Positions 21,105-33,339 are shown, counted from the first letter of the stretch. The stretch: 64,000 bases of DNA from Mesostigma viride (GCA_009746045.1 RPFO01000154.1:7802693-7866692); one strand, 5' to 3'. Notes: generated by a model not told the origin, from the sequence alone. Numbers and translations are program-made.

Positions 21105-22414
21105 AGGATGTGGCCTGCCTTTCGTGTGTGCTCGGCTCATTGTTTTAATAAAGAGTCTGGTTACCCTGGATTTCCACGGTTGACAGAATTATGGTTTTCT
21201 GACATAGTTACTTTACAGTGAGATGGAAGGGTAGCCGCTATAGCTAGAAGTTATTATAGGGTTGACGTGACAAAACTTTGGGGGTCGCTGCGGCCTGGAG
21301 CAGAACTGCGGTGGCAAAGATTTGGCAAGTTTTTCTGGCGAGGTGTGCGAGAGCCAGATTGCGATACGACTTCTCGCCACTGTCTAGGTTCTTTGTTCAT
21401 GGCGAAGTGCTTACCTAGATCTGAGATTTTCCTCCAACGGAATCCATGCATGTAACTTAAAAAGCCCCGACAGTCTTGCGTAATAAGACGCCGGCACATG
21501 GAAAGCCGATTTGCGTCAATAGTTCAGGCGCAAGAATATTGCGTGGCAAAAAAATGCAGCCCGGGGCAAGGCCGCGTGCCACGCAAAAAAGACAAAAAAA
21601 GCCCACCTAGCTAAGGTCAGCATCTTTTGTGCTCCCGCCCACCCTTCCTGCGTTTTCTGTTAGGGGCAAAGGCTAGCCTTTTGACAAGCAATACGTCTTC
21701 CCATGAGCATTGCCAGCCGCGATGTGGCCTATCTTTTGTCTGTGCTCCTCTGATTATTTTTATGTAGAGTCTGGCTACCCTGGAGTTCCGCGGTGGATAG
21801 AAAAGATCTTGCCTTCACTGTGCCAACCTGGACTCATCAACCCAAATTTCCGTCGTGCTGCAGTTCTTGACCGGTTGCAAAGTCAGCATTCGCCTGAACC
21901 ATTCCACATTACCCCTCCTCCACGAAGGGCCCGCTGGGAGCTGGTTTTTCCCAGCATGCCGGGGGCAAGGGGCTGGCAATGTCACGGCAGTGATTAGGTT
22001 GTAAGCGCTAGTAACAGCACACGACCAGCCGGCAGGCTGCCGAGCAGCACTTGTGATCCAGCCACCTTACATTTGACCCCAAATTGCGGTGCCAGCTTTT
22101 GCCCCGCCCTGCGGACGTTTCATTCTGGTGCCGTATGATATGCATCCAAGCACGAGTACAGTCTAGATGCCATTTAAAAGTTAGTACTGAACAGATCTTA
22201 CTACCTATGTGCTCTGCTTACCGTTCGAGTTGTTGTGTTGGAGATTTATAATAAGGATAACCAAGTCTTGCTGAAATGTAGACTTGTGGGAACCGCTGTG
22301 CTGTCTATGCCTGGCAGGGCCTCTCATGCGTTCAGTGGTGCTCGAGCTGTCTGATTGGCTGTGCTCATTCTCTGAATGTGTGGTCGTGGTACTTTGCTAT
22401 TCGCTGCCTTGCAG
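21105..22414. other. Diverged host repeats, no gene
   Basis: Contains two related stretches (21105-21190 and 21720-21805) sharing GATGTGGCCT and TCTGG(T/C)TACCCTGGA. A third partial relative is at 44345-44397. No coding region was found before the acceptor at 22414. Confidence 0.6.
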
Positions 22415-22486
22415 AGAACTTTCCAGAAACCAGCTGAGCGGCACCATCCCACTTCAGCTGGAGTCTGCATCGTTCCTTCAATTTCT
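22415..22486 (+). CDS. LRR gene 1, LRR exon
   Basis: 72-nt phase 2-2 exon, acceptor CTTGCAG, donor GTAAGC. Reads ELSRNQLSGTIPLQLESASFLQFL with the preceding codon. It keeps the Asn and Leu scaffold of a plant-type LRR. Confidence 0.85.
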
Positions 22487-22701
22487 GTAAGCCTTCTCCT
22501 CATTACCATGCTCATGGTCACCAGATCTATATCCATGCAGCTGATGCTGTCTAGACAGCTGTCTGCACTTTTCATGTTTTCCCCTTGCCTGCCAAGTGGC
22601 CTGAGGCCATGGGTGGGGAAAAAAGGGTCCTAATATGCCTGTTTGGGGTTCTCTCCTTCCTCTGTGTTTTTATTCAATGCCCTGCTTGTTTCTGCTCGCA
22701 G

Positions 22702-22773
22702 GCTCCTGTACCAGAACCAGCTGAGCGGTACCATCCCACCCGAGCTGCAGTCTTTGACCTCCTTGACTGCTTT
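22702..22773 (+). CDS. LRR gene 1, LRR exon
   Basis: 72-nt phase 2-2 exon, acceptor CTCGCAG, donor GTAAGC. Reads LLYQNQLSGTIPPELQSL then TSLTAL. The following intron contains the (CCCT)n array. Confidence 0.85.
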
Positions 22774-22919
22774 GTAAGCGCTTTCTCCTTACTTTCAGTT
22801 GCTCCTGTCTGGACTTGCTGCTATGTGCTAGTGGTGCCACTGATTGCCAATGAGCTAGATCAGTCCTGTAGATTAATCCTTTTCATTCCTTCTTTCTTTT
22901 TTTCCGTCTATCTTTTTTA

Positions 22920-23487
22920 CTTCCCTCCCTCCCTCCCTCCCTCCCTCCCTCCCTCCTCCCTCCCTCCCTCCCTCCCTCCCTCCCTCCCTCCCTCCTCCTC
23001 CCTCCCTCCTCCCTCCCTCCCTCCCTCCTCCCTCCCTCCCTCCCTCCCTCCCTCCCTCCCTCCCTCCCTCCCTCCCTCCCTCCCTCCCTCCCTCCCTCCC
23101 TCCCTCCCTCCCTCCCTCCCTCCCTCCCTCCTCTCCCTCCCTCCCTCCCTCCCTCCCTCCTCCCTCCCTCCCTCCCTCCCTCCCTCCCTCCCTCCTCCCT
23201 CCCTCCCTCCCTCCCTCCCTCCCTCCCTCCCTCCCTCCCTCCCTCCTCCCTCCCTCCCTCCCTCCCTCCCTCCCTCCCTCCTCCCTCCCTCCCTCCCTCC
23301 CTCCCTCCTCCCTCCCTCCCTCCCTCCCTCCCTCCCTCCCTCCCTCCCTCCCTCCCTCCCTCCCTCCCTCCCTCCCTCCTCTCCTCCCTCCCTCCCTCCC
23401 TCCTCCCTCCCTCCCTCCCTCCCTCCCTCCCTCCTCCCTCCCTCCCTCCCTCCCTCCCTCCCTCCCTCCTCCCTCCCTCCTCCTCCC
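22920..23487. repeat. (CCCT)n satellite in intron
   Basis: Nearly pure CCCT tetranucleotides over about 570 bp, broken every few dozen bases by a CCT slip, followed by CCCG units to about 23520. The strand is entirely pyrimidine. Long PPSLPPSL and GREGGREG frames are products of the repeat. Confidence 0.95.
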
Positions 23488-24095
23488 GCCCGCCTGCCCG
23501 CCCGCCCGCCCGCCCGCCCTCTGGCCTGCCCGCCCGCTGAGTACAGTTGTCCTTGGCCACCAACCGCCTACTGAGGCTTGGGGATGGAGCAATTTTTTCC
23601 CTGCCTGTAGACCCACTAACCTTGTTTGGGTTTGCATCTTCCCAGTTGGTTTTCACTTTTCCATTTTTCCAGTTAATACGGTGGCTCACGCTATGTGCTT
23701 GTTGTCTTCACTTCTTCTTGAAAATTCAGCTGCGCCTTTCGGACCGACAACCGTCTGATGCTGTACTAGCCACATTTTTCGGTACAGCAAACAGGCATGC
23801 ATCTTGCTTGTGCACATGTGTGGGCTCTGTACGCATGCTCATGGTGTGTTGATGCCTTGCTGTTCTGGATGGTCAGCTGACACGGCATTGGTGGCTTTTG
23901 CAATGGTGGCTTGGTTGAAACGCCCTGTAAGCATTTTCATGTGGTTGTGACAGCATGACCATTTTTTGTTATTGTACTGGAAAAATTGTTATGGCTGCTG
24001 GAGCCAGTCACACATTTACATCATTGGCTGTGACTCACTCATCGCATGTGTGGATGGATGCTATGCTATGCCATGACTGTTCCTGCCCCTTGCAG
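23488..24095. other. Intron remainder, no exon
   Basis: About 600 bases of ordinary sequence between the (CCCT)n array and the next LRR acceptor. Nothing coding is supported. Confidence 0.6.
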
Positions 24096-24167
24096 ATACC
24101 TGTATGACAATCAGCTGAGCGGCACCATCCCACCTGCACTCGGAGCTATGGCCTCCATGCGATACCT
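24096..24167 (+). CDS. LRR gene 1, LRR exon
   Basis: 72-nt phase 2-2 exon, acceptor CTTGCAG, donor GTGAGC. Reads YLYDNQLSGTIPPALGAM then ASMRYL. The next intron holds a single ancestral-looking 36-bp unit (about 24190-24220) of the minisatellite found further on. Confidence 0.85.
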
Positions 24168-24174
24168 GTGAGCC

Positions 24175-24520
24175 GTCCCTCTGTAACACACAGATATGAT
24201 TGTGATTGCCGTATACTTTCTCTTGTCCACATTTAGTTGCCGTTGAATCCGTAGGGGCTCGATTTGTACTGGTTTGCCCTCGCCCTTACCCAAAGTCGGA
24301 CTCAATTGCCTGTTGGCCTTTATAATTGCTTCTTTCCTCTTGCTGGGCGACTTTGCAAATGCCTTGGTCCTCACTGCCCGTAGGATCCTGAATGGCAACG
24401 GGTTGAGCGGCATCATCCCGCCTGAGCTGGGGTCTTTGTCCGGCTTGTTGCATCTGTAAGCCTCTTGACTTAATACTTTCAAAGGTCGCAGGTGTTTGCA
24501 TGTGTTGCTGTCTGGATTGG
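24175..24520 (+). repeat. Duplicated LRR module, left copy
   Basis: The intron end, exon 24384-24455 and following intron start are closely matched at about 26525-26880. Shared blocks include CTTTCTCTTGTCCACATTT and TTTGCCCTCGCCC. The two copies bracket the 36-bp array. Confidence 0.8.
24384..24455 (+). CDS. LRR gene 1, LRR exon
   Basis: 72-nt phase 2-2 exon, acceptor CCCGTAG, donor GTAAGC. Reads ILNGNGLSGIIPPELGSL then SGLLHL. It is near-identical to exon 26735-26806, its recent duplicate. Confidence 0.85.
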
Positions 24521-24522
24521 CA

Positions 24523-26545
24523 GATATGATTGTGATTGCCGTCCCTCTGTAACACGCAGATATGATTGTGATTGCCGTCCCTCTGTAACACGCAGATATG
24601 ATTGTGATTGCCGTCCCTCTGCAACACGCAGATATGATTGTGATTGCCGTCCCTCTGTAACACGCAGATATGATTGTGATTGCCGTCCCTCTGTAACACG
24701 CAGATATGATTGTGATTGCCGTCCCTCTGTAACACGCAGATATGATTGTGATTGCCGTCCCTCTGTAACACGCAGATATGATTGTGATTGCCGTCCCTCT
24801 GTAACACGCAGATATGATTGTGATTGCCGTCCCTCTGTAACACGCAGATATGATTGTGATTGCCGTCCCTCTGCAACACGCAGATATGATTGTGATTGCC
24901 GTCCCTCTGTAACACGCAGATGTGATTGTGATTGCCGTCCCTCTGTAACACGCAGATATGATTGTGATTGCCGTCCCTCTGTAACACGCAGATGTGATTG
25001 TGATTGCCGTCCCTCTGTAACACGCAGATGTGATTGTGATTGCCGTCCCTCTGTAACACGCAGATGTGATTGTGATTGCCGTCCCTCTGTAACACGCAGA
25101 TATGATTGTGATTGCCGTCCCTCTGTAACACGCAGATGTGATTGTGATTGCCGTCCCTCTGCAACACGCAGATATGATTGTGATTGCCGTCCCTCTGTAA
25201 CACGCAGATATGATTGTGATTGCCGTCCCTCTGTAACACGCAGATATGATTGTGATTGCCGTCCCTCTGTAACACGCAGATATGATTGTGATTGCCGTCC
25301 CTCTGTAACACGCAGATATGATTGTGATTGCCGTCCCTCTGTAACACGCAGATATGATTGTGATTGCCGTCCCTCTGCAACACGCAGATATGATTGTGAT
25401 TGCCGTCCCTCTGTAACACGCAGATATGATTGTGATTGCCGTCCCTCTGCAACACGCAGATATGATTGTGATTGCCGTCCCTCTGTAACACGCAGATATG
25501 ATTGTGATTGCCGTCCCTCTGTAACACGCAGATATGATTGTGATTGCCGTCCCTCTGTAACACGCAGATATGATTGTGATTGCCGTCCCTCTGTAACACG
25601 CAGATATGATTGTGATTGCCGTCCCTCTGTAACACGCAGATATGATTGTGATTGCCGTCCCTCTGTAACACGCAGATGTGATTGTGATTGCCGTCCCTCT
25701 GCAACACGCAGATATGATTGTGATTGCCGTCCCTCTGTAACACGCAGATATGATTGTGATTGCCGTCCCTCTGTAACACGCAGATATGATTGTGATTGCC
25801 GTCCCTCTGCAACACGCAGATATGATTGTGATTGCCGTCCCTCTGTAACACGCAGATATGATTGTGATTGCCGTCCCTCTGTAACACGCAGATATGATTG
25901 TGATTGCCGTCCCTCTGCAACACGCAGATATGATTGTGATTGCCGTCCCTCTGTAACACGCAGATATGATTGTGATTGCCGTCCCTCTGTAACACGCAGA
26001 TATGATTGTGATTGCCGTCCCTCTGCAACACGCAGATATGATTGTGATTGCCGTCCCTCTGTAACACGCAGATATGATTGTGATTGCCGTCCCTCTGTAA
26101 CACGCAGATGTGATTGTGATTGCCGTCCCTCTGTAACACGCAGATGTGATTGTGATTGCCGTCCCTCTGTAACACGCAGATGTGATTGTGATTGCCGTCC
26201 CTCTGTAACACGCAGATATGATTGTGATTGCCGTCCCTCTGTAACACGCAGATATGATTGTGATTGCCGTCCCTCTGTAACACGCAGATGTGATTGTGAT
26301 TGCCGTCCCTCTGTAACACGCAGATATGATTGTGATTGCCGTCCCTCTGTAACACGCAGATGTGATTGTGATTGCCGTCCCTCTGTAACACGCAGATATG
26401 ATTGTGATTGCCGTCCCTCTGTAACACGCAGATGTGATTGTGATTGCCGTCCCTCTGTAACACGCAGATATGATTGTGATTGCCGTCCCTCTGTAACACG
26501 CAGATATGATTGTGATTGCCGTCCCTCTGTAACACGCAGATGTGA
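24523..26545. repeat. 36-bp minisatellite, about 56 units
   Basis: Unit AGATATGATTGTGATTGCCG followed by TCCCTCTGTAACACGC. Units differ almost only at two sites (ATAT or ATGT, and TGTAA or TGCAA). Some stretches show a three-unit (108-bp) period, e.g. around 25680-26040. Because 36 is divisible by three and units lack stops in several frames, open frames of 685 to 821 codons appear on both strands. They are not genes. The array sits within an intron. Confidence 0.97.
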
Positions 26546-26734
26546 TTGATTGCCACATACTTTCTCTTGTCCACATTTGGTTGCCGTTTCCATCGGCGCT
26601 CGATTTTTACTGCTTTGCCCTCGCCCGCCATTGAAAGCCTTACCCAAAGTGCAACTCACTTGCCTGTTGGCATTAATTACTTCGGTCCTCTTGGCTGGGC
26701 GACTGTGCAATGCCCTGGCTCTCTCTACCCGTAG

Positions 26735-26806
26735 GCTCCTGAATGGCAACGGGTTGAGCGGCACCATCCCGCCCGAGCTGGGGTCTTTGTCCGGCTTGTT
26801 GCGTCT
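26735..26806 (+). CDS. LRR gene 1, LRR exon
   Basis: 72-nt phase 2-2 exon, acceptor CCCGTAG, donor GTAAGC. Reads LLNGNGLSGTIPPELGSL then SGLLRL. It is the right copy of the duplicated module. Confidence 0.85.
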
Positions 26807-27001
26807 GTAAGCCTTTAAACTCTATACTGTCAATGCAGGTCGGATGTGTTTGCATTTGGCTGCTGTCTGGGTGGTCTGCCATTGCGTGTGTTGCCATGTT
26901 CAAGCCCCACGCACTCGAGCTGTTTGATTTGAAGGTGTTGCATTCGTGAGCGTCACTGCTTGTGCGATTGCCCTCATTGTTGCTGCATCGCTGCTTTGCA
27001 G

Positions 27002-27073
27002 AGATCTGTCCAACAGCCAGCTGAGCGGCAGCATCCCACCTGAGCTGGGGTCCTTGCGCTCTCTGCAATGGCT
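27002..27073 (+). CDS. LRR gene 1, LRR exon
   Basis: 72-nt phase 2-2 exon, acceptor TTTGCAG, donor GTAAGC. Reads DLSNSQLSGSIPPELGSL then RSLQWL. A canonical module. Confidence 0.85.
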
Positions 27074-30000
27074 GTAAGCTATACTGTAATGTGCCAGCCT
27101 TAAATCAAGCTACCTCGCCGTCCAACATAAATGGTGTGGGCCACATGATATAAGTGTGATTAATTTTTTGCGAACAGTGACAGTGGCGAATGTTGTATGC
27201 AAAGCCACTCTAGATTACAAAGTATGAAATAGCCCTATTGGTGAGGGCCACGGTTGCATCATATATGAACAAGTAGACCCGGCAGGCTTATCAGAGCTTT
27301 TACATAATACAATGTTCATCCGAAGCCCCGTCCTGCATGGCTCACTTTTGAGGTGTCAGGCCCTATTTTGTCAGTCTTACGCGCCTACCTGGCCCACCGT
27401 CAATTCATGAGGTCTCGCCCGGCATAATGGCCCATGCTTGCGAGTTACCTCCGTTTGCCACCCGTCCAGCCCCCTTTTGCGCCGCATTCCTTTTTTTTTT
27501 CTCTTTTGTCCATTTGGTTCCTTTCCACCCCATGGGATATGTAGTTGGGAGTAGAGAGGGTGGAGATTTGGTTGGTTGTTGACTCCAATCAATAGTCTAG
27601 CTATTGCCACCTGGTACATGTAACATGTTACAAAGGGATAATTATACGTAGCGTTTGTGCGTTCCTGTTCAGTATGAACATAGTGGCTCCTGATGCCTTT
27701 TTGTCCCATTCCAACTTCTTGCCCCAGTGACCCTAGTATGATAGTGGAGAGTGGAGAGTGGACAGTTAATATTACGTACAGTAGTTGACAGCGGCTTTGA
27801 TTTATTCATTGGTTCCCTGTCCAACAATTCCTCGGGCATGAAGTTGCTGGTGGCCCGTGGCCTGTGGCTACCAATTTAATCTTCAAGGTCGATTGTAATA
27901 ATTTGTATGTCAACTTAGCAAAATTTGGGCCCTAGCATTGGCATTCCTTCACGATTCTTTTGCGCATCGGCTGATCTTGCAATTTAGCTAGTGTACTACC
28001 TGCTAAGTGTTGATATACTAAAATGGATGTTGGACATGCAATGCCCTCAAATGTCTCAGATTTCTCCATCACTCACAGTATCCACGACAGTACGGGTCCA
28101 TTATGTACTGTACTCTTGGAGCAACAGTTGTTCATAACGCTATGTAGGAAAAGAGGGATGGGGGTACCCGCATGTAACCCGATCCCCCCTGTTCAAAGCT
28201 GACCGTAGTATAGGCTTCGGGTAGTGCTGGCCGAGAGAAGCACGTAGCTTGCACCCATCATGCAGAAGGCCAAACACCTGCTCGCTTTGTACAGAACAAC
28301 TCCCAAACTGTACGCCGCGCTGACTGTATCAGCGAATTGGTGCTCATGGATTGTTAGTGACCATAGTAGTATAAGCATAAGGTCATTATTATCCGTGTAA
28401 AAATAGGCAAGATTTCCAGTAATGCTTTGGAACGATTCCTTAATTCCATGAATGATCGACAGAAGAAGTAACGTTGACGAGTTCGACGGAAGATTTTACT
28501 TTACATTCGACTGGGTTGACATTGACGATTGGCGTATCTCAGGCTACTGTACGTCAGCTCTTGTCACTGAAATTCATGTCACTGGACCGTGGAAGGTGTA
28601 AGTCAGTCAAAGGTCTTATCTCGGTATTATAGGCTGTGGTCACGGCGCGACACAAGTCATACCTGCCTAACCCACCTGCTTAAGTCTTGTCAAAGGTCCT
28701 GAACAGTCAGTTCAGAGTCTAGATGAGACCTGGAAGGTCAATTCTGTGAATATGGGTCAGCAGTGCATTAAGGTTGAGACTGGATAGTTCTTTCCCGTCC
28801 GGACAAGTCCTGTCACTGAGTCATGTCAAGTGGTTGTGGTAATCTATGAAATGGATGGAGTCAGTGCCATTTGGGCACTGCAGTTCGTTCAGCACCTCTC
28901 TCAGCTTTCGGTTTAAACGTGGAAGCCATCTCTTGTTGCGTCAAAGTCTACAGTTAAATACTCCCCTAATTTTTCTCGTGATGATCTGTAATAATCTTGA
29001 AAATTCAACGCGTGAATATTGCACGAACACAGTGAATACGTATATTCATGGACATGGATGGGCAGGCAAACTGGCCAATGATGACTATTCATGTGCGTGG
29101 GCCATGGCACTTGCATACTGTAATGTGAAAGGTGCAAGATATGTTTGAAACTTTGCTCATGGGCGTACCAACCCAATGATGACCCCTAAATTCGATACCC
29201 GATTTGATCTCAAACTACCAGTTTAAAAATGTTCGGTTTTCTCTTAATATAGTTTAGTTAACGCATGCGGGAAAGATAGGGCCGCTATGCCTTGGCCTGG
29301 ATGTGGAAGGCTGTCTGCGACATGGGCTGACTAATTCGATCTGTACAACTTTAGGGTTTCCTATTCGCCCGAATTTTCCTTGGATGACCCGGTTGTTTAT
29401 AAGGGTCGGTGGCTATTAATTAGTGGTCCGAGAAAATTAATTGTAGGTTTTATACGACTTGCTTGCAAAGATTCGTGTTTGGTTGCACCAGCTGAGGTTA
29501 GGTGGGGACCTGTAGGGTCGGCTGGTTGCTTAACGAATCTTTGGTTGATTTGGGTTTTTAGTGAGTCGTGATTAATTATTGTATAGTGGATTCGGACCGG
29601 CCCAAGGGGTCGATGGGCGAGTTTTATGTTTGTCAGTCTTGGGAACCTTGTACAACTACCTGTACGGTTAACGCACTAGCCTGGGGGTGCGTGGCCACGT
29701 TGTTTGTTGTGGCGTTTTCAGCACTGTTCAGGCCGGCGTGTGACGCATGCTGGTGTTACTTAATTTAGGATGATGTCAGCTTGTGTGTTGGCGGGCCATG
29801 CCTTAAGCAAGCTAGGCAGGCAATGATCCGCAATTGTTTCTTTCCCCTCCCTCACACCCTGGAGGCTTCTTGCTTCCGCGTGCGCATTGAGAAACCTTAA
29901 GGCCACTGTTAACTGCTGCATTTGTGGCAGGGCTCCACTTATTGTATTCAATCAAATGCTGGTCTTCTTGGGAGCTCAGTGATCTTAATGTACATTCTTT

Positions 30001-30664
30001 GCAACTACCACTAGTAGAAACCCCAAAACCCGCTCGGAAATATGAGAGAAGACACGTTCCACTGCAATTTGCTAGACTGCCACTTGGTGCTGGTGCAACA
30101 TGTTCCCACTTGCATGGGCCACTTGCGTGTGTGAACATACTCTCTAACGTAGTAATGCTATAGTAGTATTAATAGTAGTACTACACTATGTACTATACTA
30201 TCTGCTGTTACATGCGGGCATGGTTGGCGTAGCTTTATAGTGCAAATGACCGCATGAATATTACGTACAAGGACAACAACTCCAGGCAGGCAATCACCTG
30301 CTTTGTAGGTGGATAAAAGCTGGACCTAAAACAAAACTTTGGCGCAGGTAAAAGGGCATGTTTTCTTTTCATCAAAGTTTGCATTTTCACAGAGCTGCCA
30401 GCAGTACTACTATGCCCATACCCCAACACACTACTCTTCCCTCCAAATATCTCTAGAGGCCAGAAACGAGGTTGTGTTTGTCCAGACTGGCTGCTATATG
30501 CTGCAACTTTGCTGAACTACTGTTGCCTCGTTATACACTGAACGATGTAATTGCCTTCAATGCCTTTAACCACATGACTGCTGGCCTTGAGCTGACATGC
30601 GGTGGTCCTGTTATAACTGAGCTGTGCTGTGCTTCTGCTATTCCCTTGCTCTCTATACCCACAG
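27074..30664. other. Intron of about 3.6 kb, no feature
   Basis: No LRR exon, transposon terminus or long coding frame was recognised. Short TTAATTAA-like and TAGTAGTA runs occur (about 30160-30190). Confidence 0.55.
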
Positions 30665-30736
30665 GCTGCTGTCCGGCACTTGGCTGAGCGGCACCATCCC
30701 ATCTGCCCTGACATCTTTGTCCTCCCTGCAACGCCT
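30665..30736 (+). CDS. LRR gene 1, LRR exon
   Basis: 72-nt phase 2-2 exon, acceptor CCCACAG, donor GTAAGC. Reads LLSGTWLSGTIPSALTSL then SSLQRL. The usual NxL position is TWL, a loss of the conserved Asn of the LRR ladder. Confidence 0.8.
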
Positions 30737-30939
30737 GTAAGCCTTCTCTTTCCATGCTAATGGCACCTGGCCAGATACTAGCGTTGTCCTGTCTGACTTT
30801 GCTGCCACTAGGTGCTAGTGGTGCCACTGCTTGCTGAAGCCCCACACAAACTGGGACTCAAGCTTCACGTCTGTTCAATGGCTGCCTTCCGTATCGTTGT
30901 GCGCTTATTATTGGCTGCTCTATTCGCTGCCACCCGCAG

Positions 30940-31011
30940 GGTGATCAGCGGAACCCAGCTGAGCGGCACCGTCCCCACTGAGCTGGTGTCCTTGACTGTT
31001 CTGAGCTCCCT
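30940..31011 (+). CDS. LRR gene 1, LRR exon
   Basis: 72-nt phase 2-2 exon, acceptor CCCGCAG, donor GTAAGC. Reads VISGTQLSGTVPTELVSL then TVLSSL. The ladder Asn is Thr here too. Confidence 0.8.
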
Positions 31012-31549
31012 GTAAGCCTTCTTCCCATGGTAGCGATGGCTTGTGATGACCAGACAATAGATATCCAGTGAGTCCCGGTGCCCAGCCTTAATTGCTGCAC
31101 TCCTGGCACTTGCGTTTGTTGTGCTTGCCCCTGCCTGCACAGCTGCGTTTGGAAGTCCTGCTCATACATATTCTCTGTACCAATCCGATGGATAATTAAC
31201 TAAAGCATACATTTGTGGCAGTTTGCTAATGTATACTACTATCAACAATGGACACTACTATTATCAAGGAGACAACTATTAGTTCACATGTCAGAGTGGC
31301 CTGAGTGATCCCTGGTGGGTGCCATAGAGGTTGGTTTCGTTAACCATGGTGTCGTTGCCTATAATAGAGACACCATGGGATCGCTGCATGGGGACGCGTA
31401 AGCATATTAGTTGGTATAGTGATTCGACTGCATGCCAGCCATTAAGGTGAGACCGAAAACAGCGCAGGTACCCAGCGTGGCATGGGTGATAACCGCCATT
31501 TTCGGTCATCAAGTTGGCAGATCGAATGGGCAATACTACCAAAAGCCAT
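31012..31549. other. Intron start, no feature
   Basis: Ordinary sequence between the LRR exon and the start of the tyrosine-recombinase element. No exon seen. Confidence 0.5.
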
Positions 31550-32262
31550 CATGACCGCAGTGATTGAACCAGATAGGAACTTCTTTCAAAAGCTAAAGGC
31601 CACAGCCAAGGAGGGATGCAGAACAAGAAAAGAGATTGCCAAAGCGGCTCAAACAGTTCGGGGGGAAGGCTGGCTGTTTTGGGTAAAGAAGTAGGACTGG
31701 CCAAGAATGTGAAAGCGGCTTTGGAGCAGCGGGGCTTAACCATCGATTGGGATGGCGTGGAGGAGCTGGCTGGTGTGATTGCTGAGCTGCTGGGGGAGGC
31801 TTTTTCCGAGCCGGACCCCCCACACGGCGATTGCGGGGGTAACAGGGGGTGCCCCCCTTCCGGCAAGCGGGAGCGGGGGGGCGAGGTGGGACGGGGACAA
31901 GGAGGAGGAAGCACTCGCCCCAGGAGCAGCAGCCGAAGGTGGCGGACCTCGACCGGCATGTGGCCCGGCTCATGGGCACAAATGATGTGGGAAAGGCTAC
32001 AACTGCAAGAGGGCGGCAACCTGGGCCAGGCAACGGCCGCCCTGGTGCAGAAGCAGAGGCATTGCTGGTCTCCATGGCCGGCAAGTTGCTGGACCTGGGG
32101 AGCGCTGTATGAAGTTATTTTCCGCTACTGTGCCCGCAGCGAGCCCAACGTGGTTGACCGGTGGCGGCAGGCTGGGACGCACGAAGGGCGTGGCGCAGAG
32201 CAGGAACACAGTGGCGTCGGAAGTGCTGAGCAACATGCTGGATCCGTACGCCGCTTCCTGTA

Positions 32263-32829
32263 ATGCTGGACTACGTGGAGAGCGTGGATTGGAAGTCCGA
32301 GGTCCGCGCATCGCTAACTCTGTCGGCACAGGGAAAAGGTCAGGCTGGCGGGGAGCGCAGGATGCTGACCCTGCAGATGGCAGGCATGCTTGACACCCAG
32401 GTCAGGGAGTCTCCGTACTGGGGAGCGCCACACCCGGAAGTTGTTCTGGATCTGGCAGCTGCAGAATTCTGGCAAAATCGATCACTGCGTGCCAGCTCGT
32501 GGATGTGGGGGCGATGGCCGCTGGAAGGGCACGCCATCAGCGATGCTGGCTTTCCAGGAGGGTGGAGCAATGCTGGCATCTCCGGCGGTGCGCGCTGCGA
32601 TCAGACTGTGGGGAAGCTTCAGCACCAGCTGGAGCAGGGCCCCAGCAAGGGGCAGGCCGGCCCCTACAACAATGTTCAACCGACAGTTAGGGATGGACGG
32701 ACCGTCAAGCTTCGGCTGGAGGACCCTGATGCGCTGCTGGTGCCTTATGCCTGCTTCGAATCTCCGCAGGATCTGAAAGGTGTGCATGCCCTAACGCTCG
32801 ACGACCTCTACTTCACCCACTGTACTTAG
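32263..32829 (+). CDS. Unassigned 188-aa frame in DIRS-like element (possible gag)
   Basis: Open frame starting MLDYVESVDWKSEVRASLTL and ending DDLYFTHCT. No domain is recognised. Position upstream of the RNase H and recombinase regions suggests gag. The frame before it (31616-32263) touches it with an overlapping stop and start. Confidence 0.4.
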   Translation: MLDYVESVDWKSEVRASLTLSAQGKGQAGGERRMLTLQMAGMLDTQVRESPYWGAPHPEVVLDLAAAEFWQNRSLRASSWMWGRWPLEGHAISDAGFPGGWSNAGISGGARCDQTVGKLQHQLEQGPSKGQAGPYNNVQPTVRDGRTVKLRLEDPDALLVPYACFESPQDLKGVHALTLDDLYFTHCT

Positions 32830-33339
32830 GTGGATGGGGTGAATCAGCAACTAGAGAGCTTAATTCAGGCTGCCTATGCCGCCGTAGGGCTCATGAAGAA
32901 GGCTGGGAAGGTGGTCTTGGCGACAGTAGAACGGACGGGTGCAGGCGGTGGGTGTCATTCACCAGCGGGATGGTGATGCCATGCCTGTTCCTGAGCGCGT
33001 GGTGTCGGTCATGGCAGCTACTGCTCCATTCTTGGATCGCGGTTTCACCTACTACAGGGGGCACCCGCAGTATCGCAACAAGAATCGCAAGTTCGACACT
33101 GTCCAGGAGGACAAAAAAAGTAGCAAACCTTATTTTAGCTAAAATTGTTTTTGCAATAACATCGCCATGCTTGTTGCTATGCTGCGGGTGCCGTCTGTAC
33201 AGTGAAATGAGTTCAGTGCTTGGGAAGTGGGTGTGGGTGCATCTGCATGGCCGCCCCATGCTGTCGGTGTGGTCTGAGACGTATCGGCTGCTAGCAGCCA
33301 TGCAAACCTCCCCGCCTGCGCGCCGCTCAGGGGCTCGGG

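Larger units (their letters stand above)
6448..22414 (+). other. Giant transposon-filled intron (about 16 kb)
   Basis: The intron between the first and second LRR exons carries, in order: a tyrosine-recombinase remnant, a TTAA-flanked transposon containing a nested Copia-like element, an ORF1-only retroposon, and diverged repeat sequence. No LRR exon was found inside it. Phases at both ends match (2 and 2), consistent with a single intron if all insertions are spliced out. Confidence 0.65.

Noticed and set aside
22585-23689. Long Pro/Ser/Leu-rich and Gly/Arg/Glu-rich frames
   Set aside because: Translations of the (CCCT)n array. Not coding.
24523-26545. CRISPR-like repeat array
   Set aside because: The 36-bp units are contiguous with no unique spacers, and the context is eukaryotic.
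24111-26767. Open frames of 685 to 821 codons on both strands
   Set aside because: They are produced by the 36-bp minisatellite, which lacks stops in several frames. It lies within an intron between LRR exons, and the peptides are exact 12-residue repeats.
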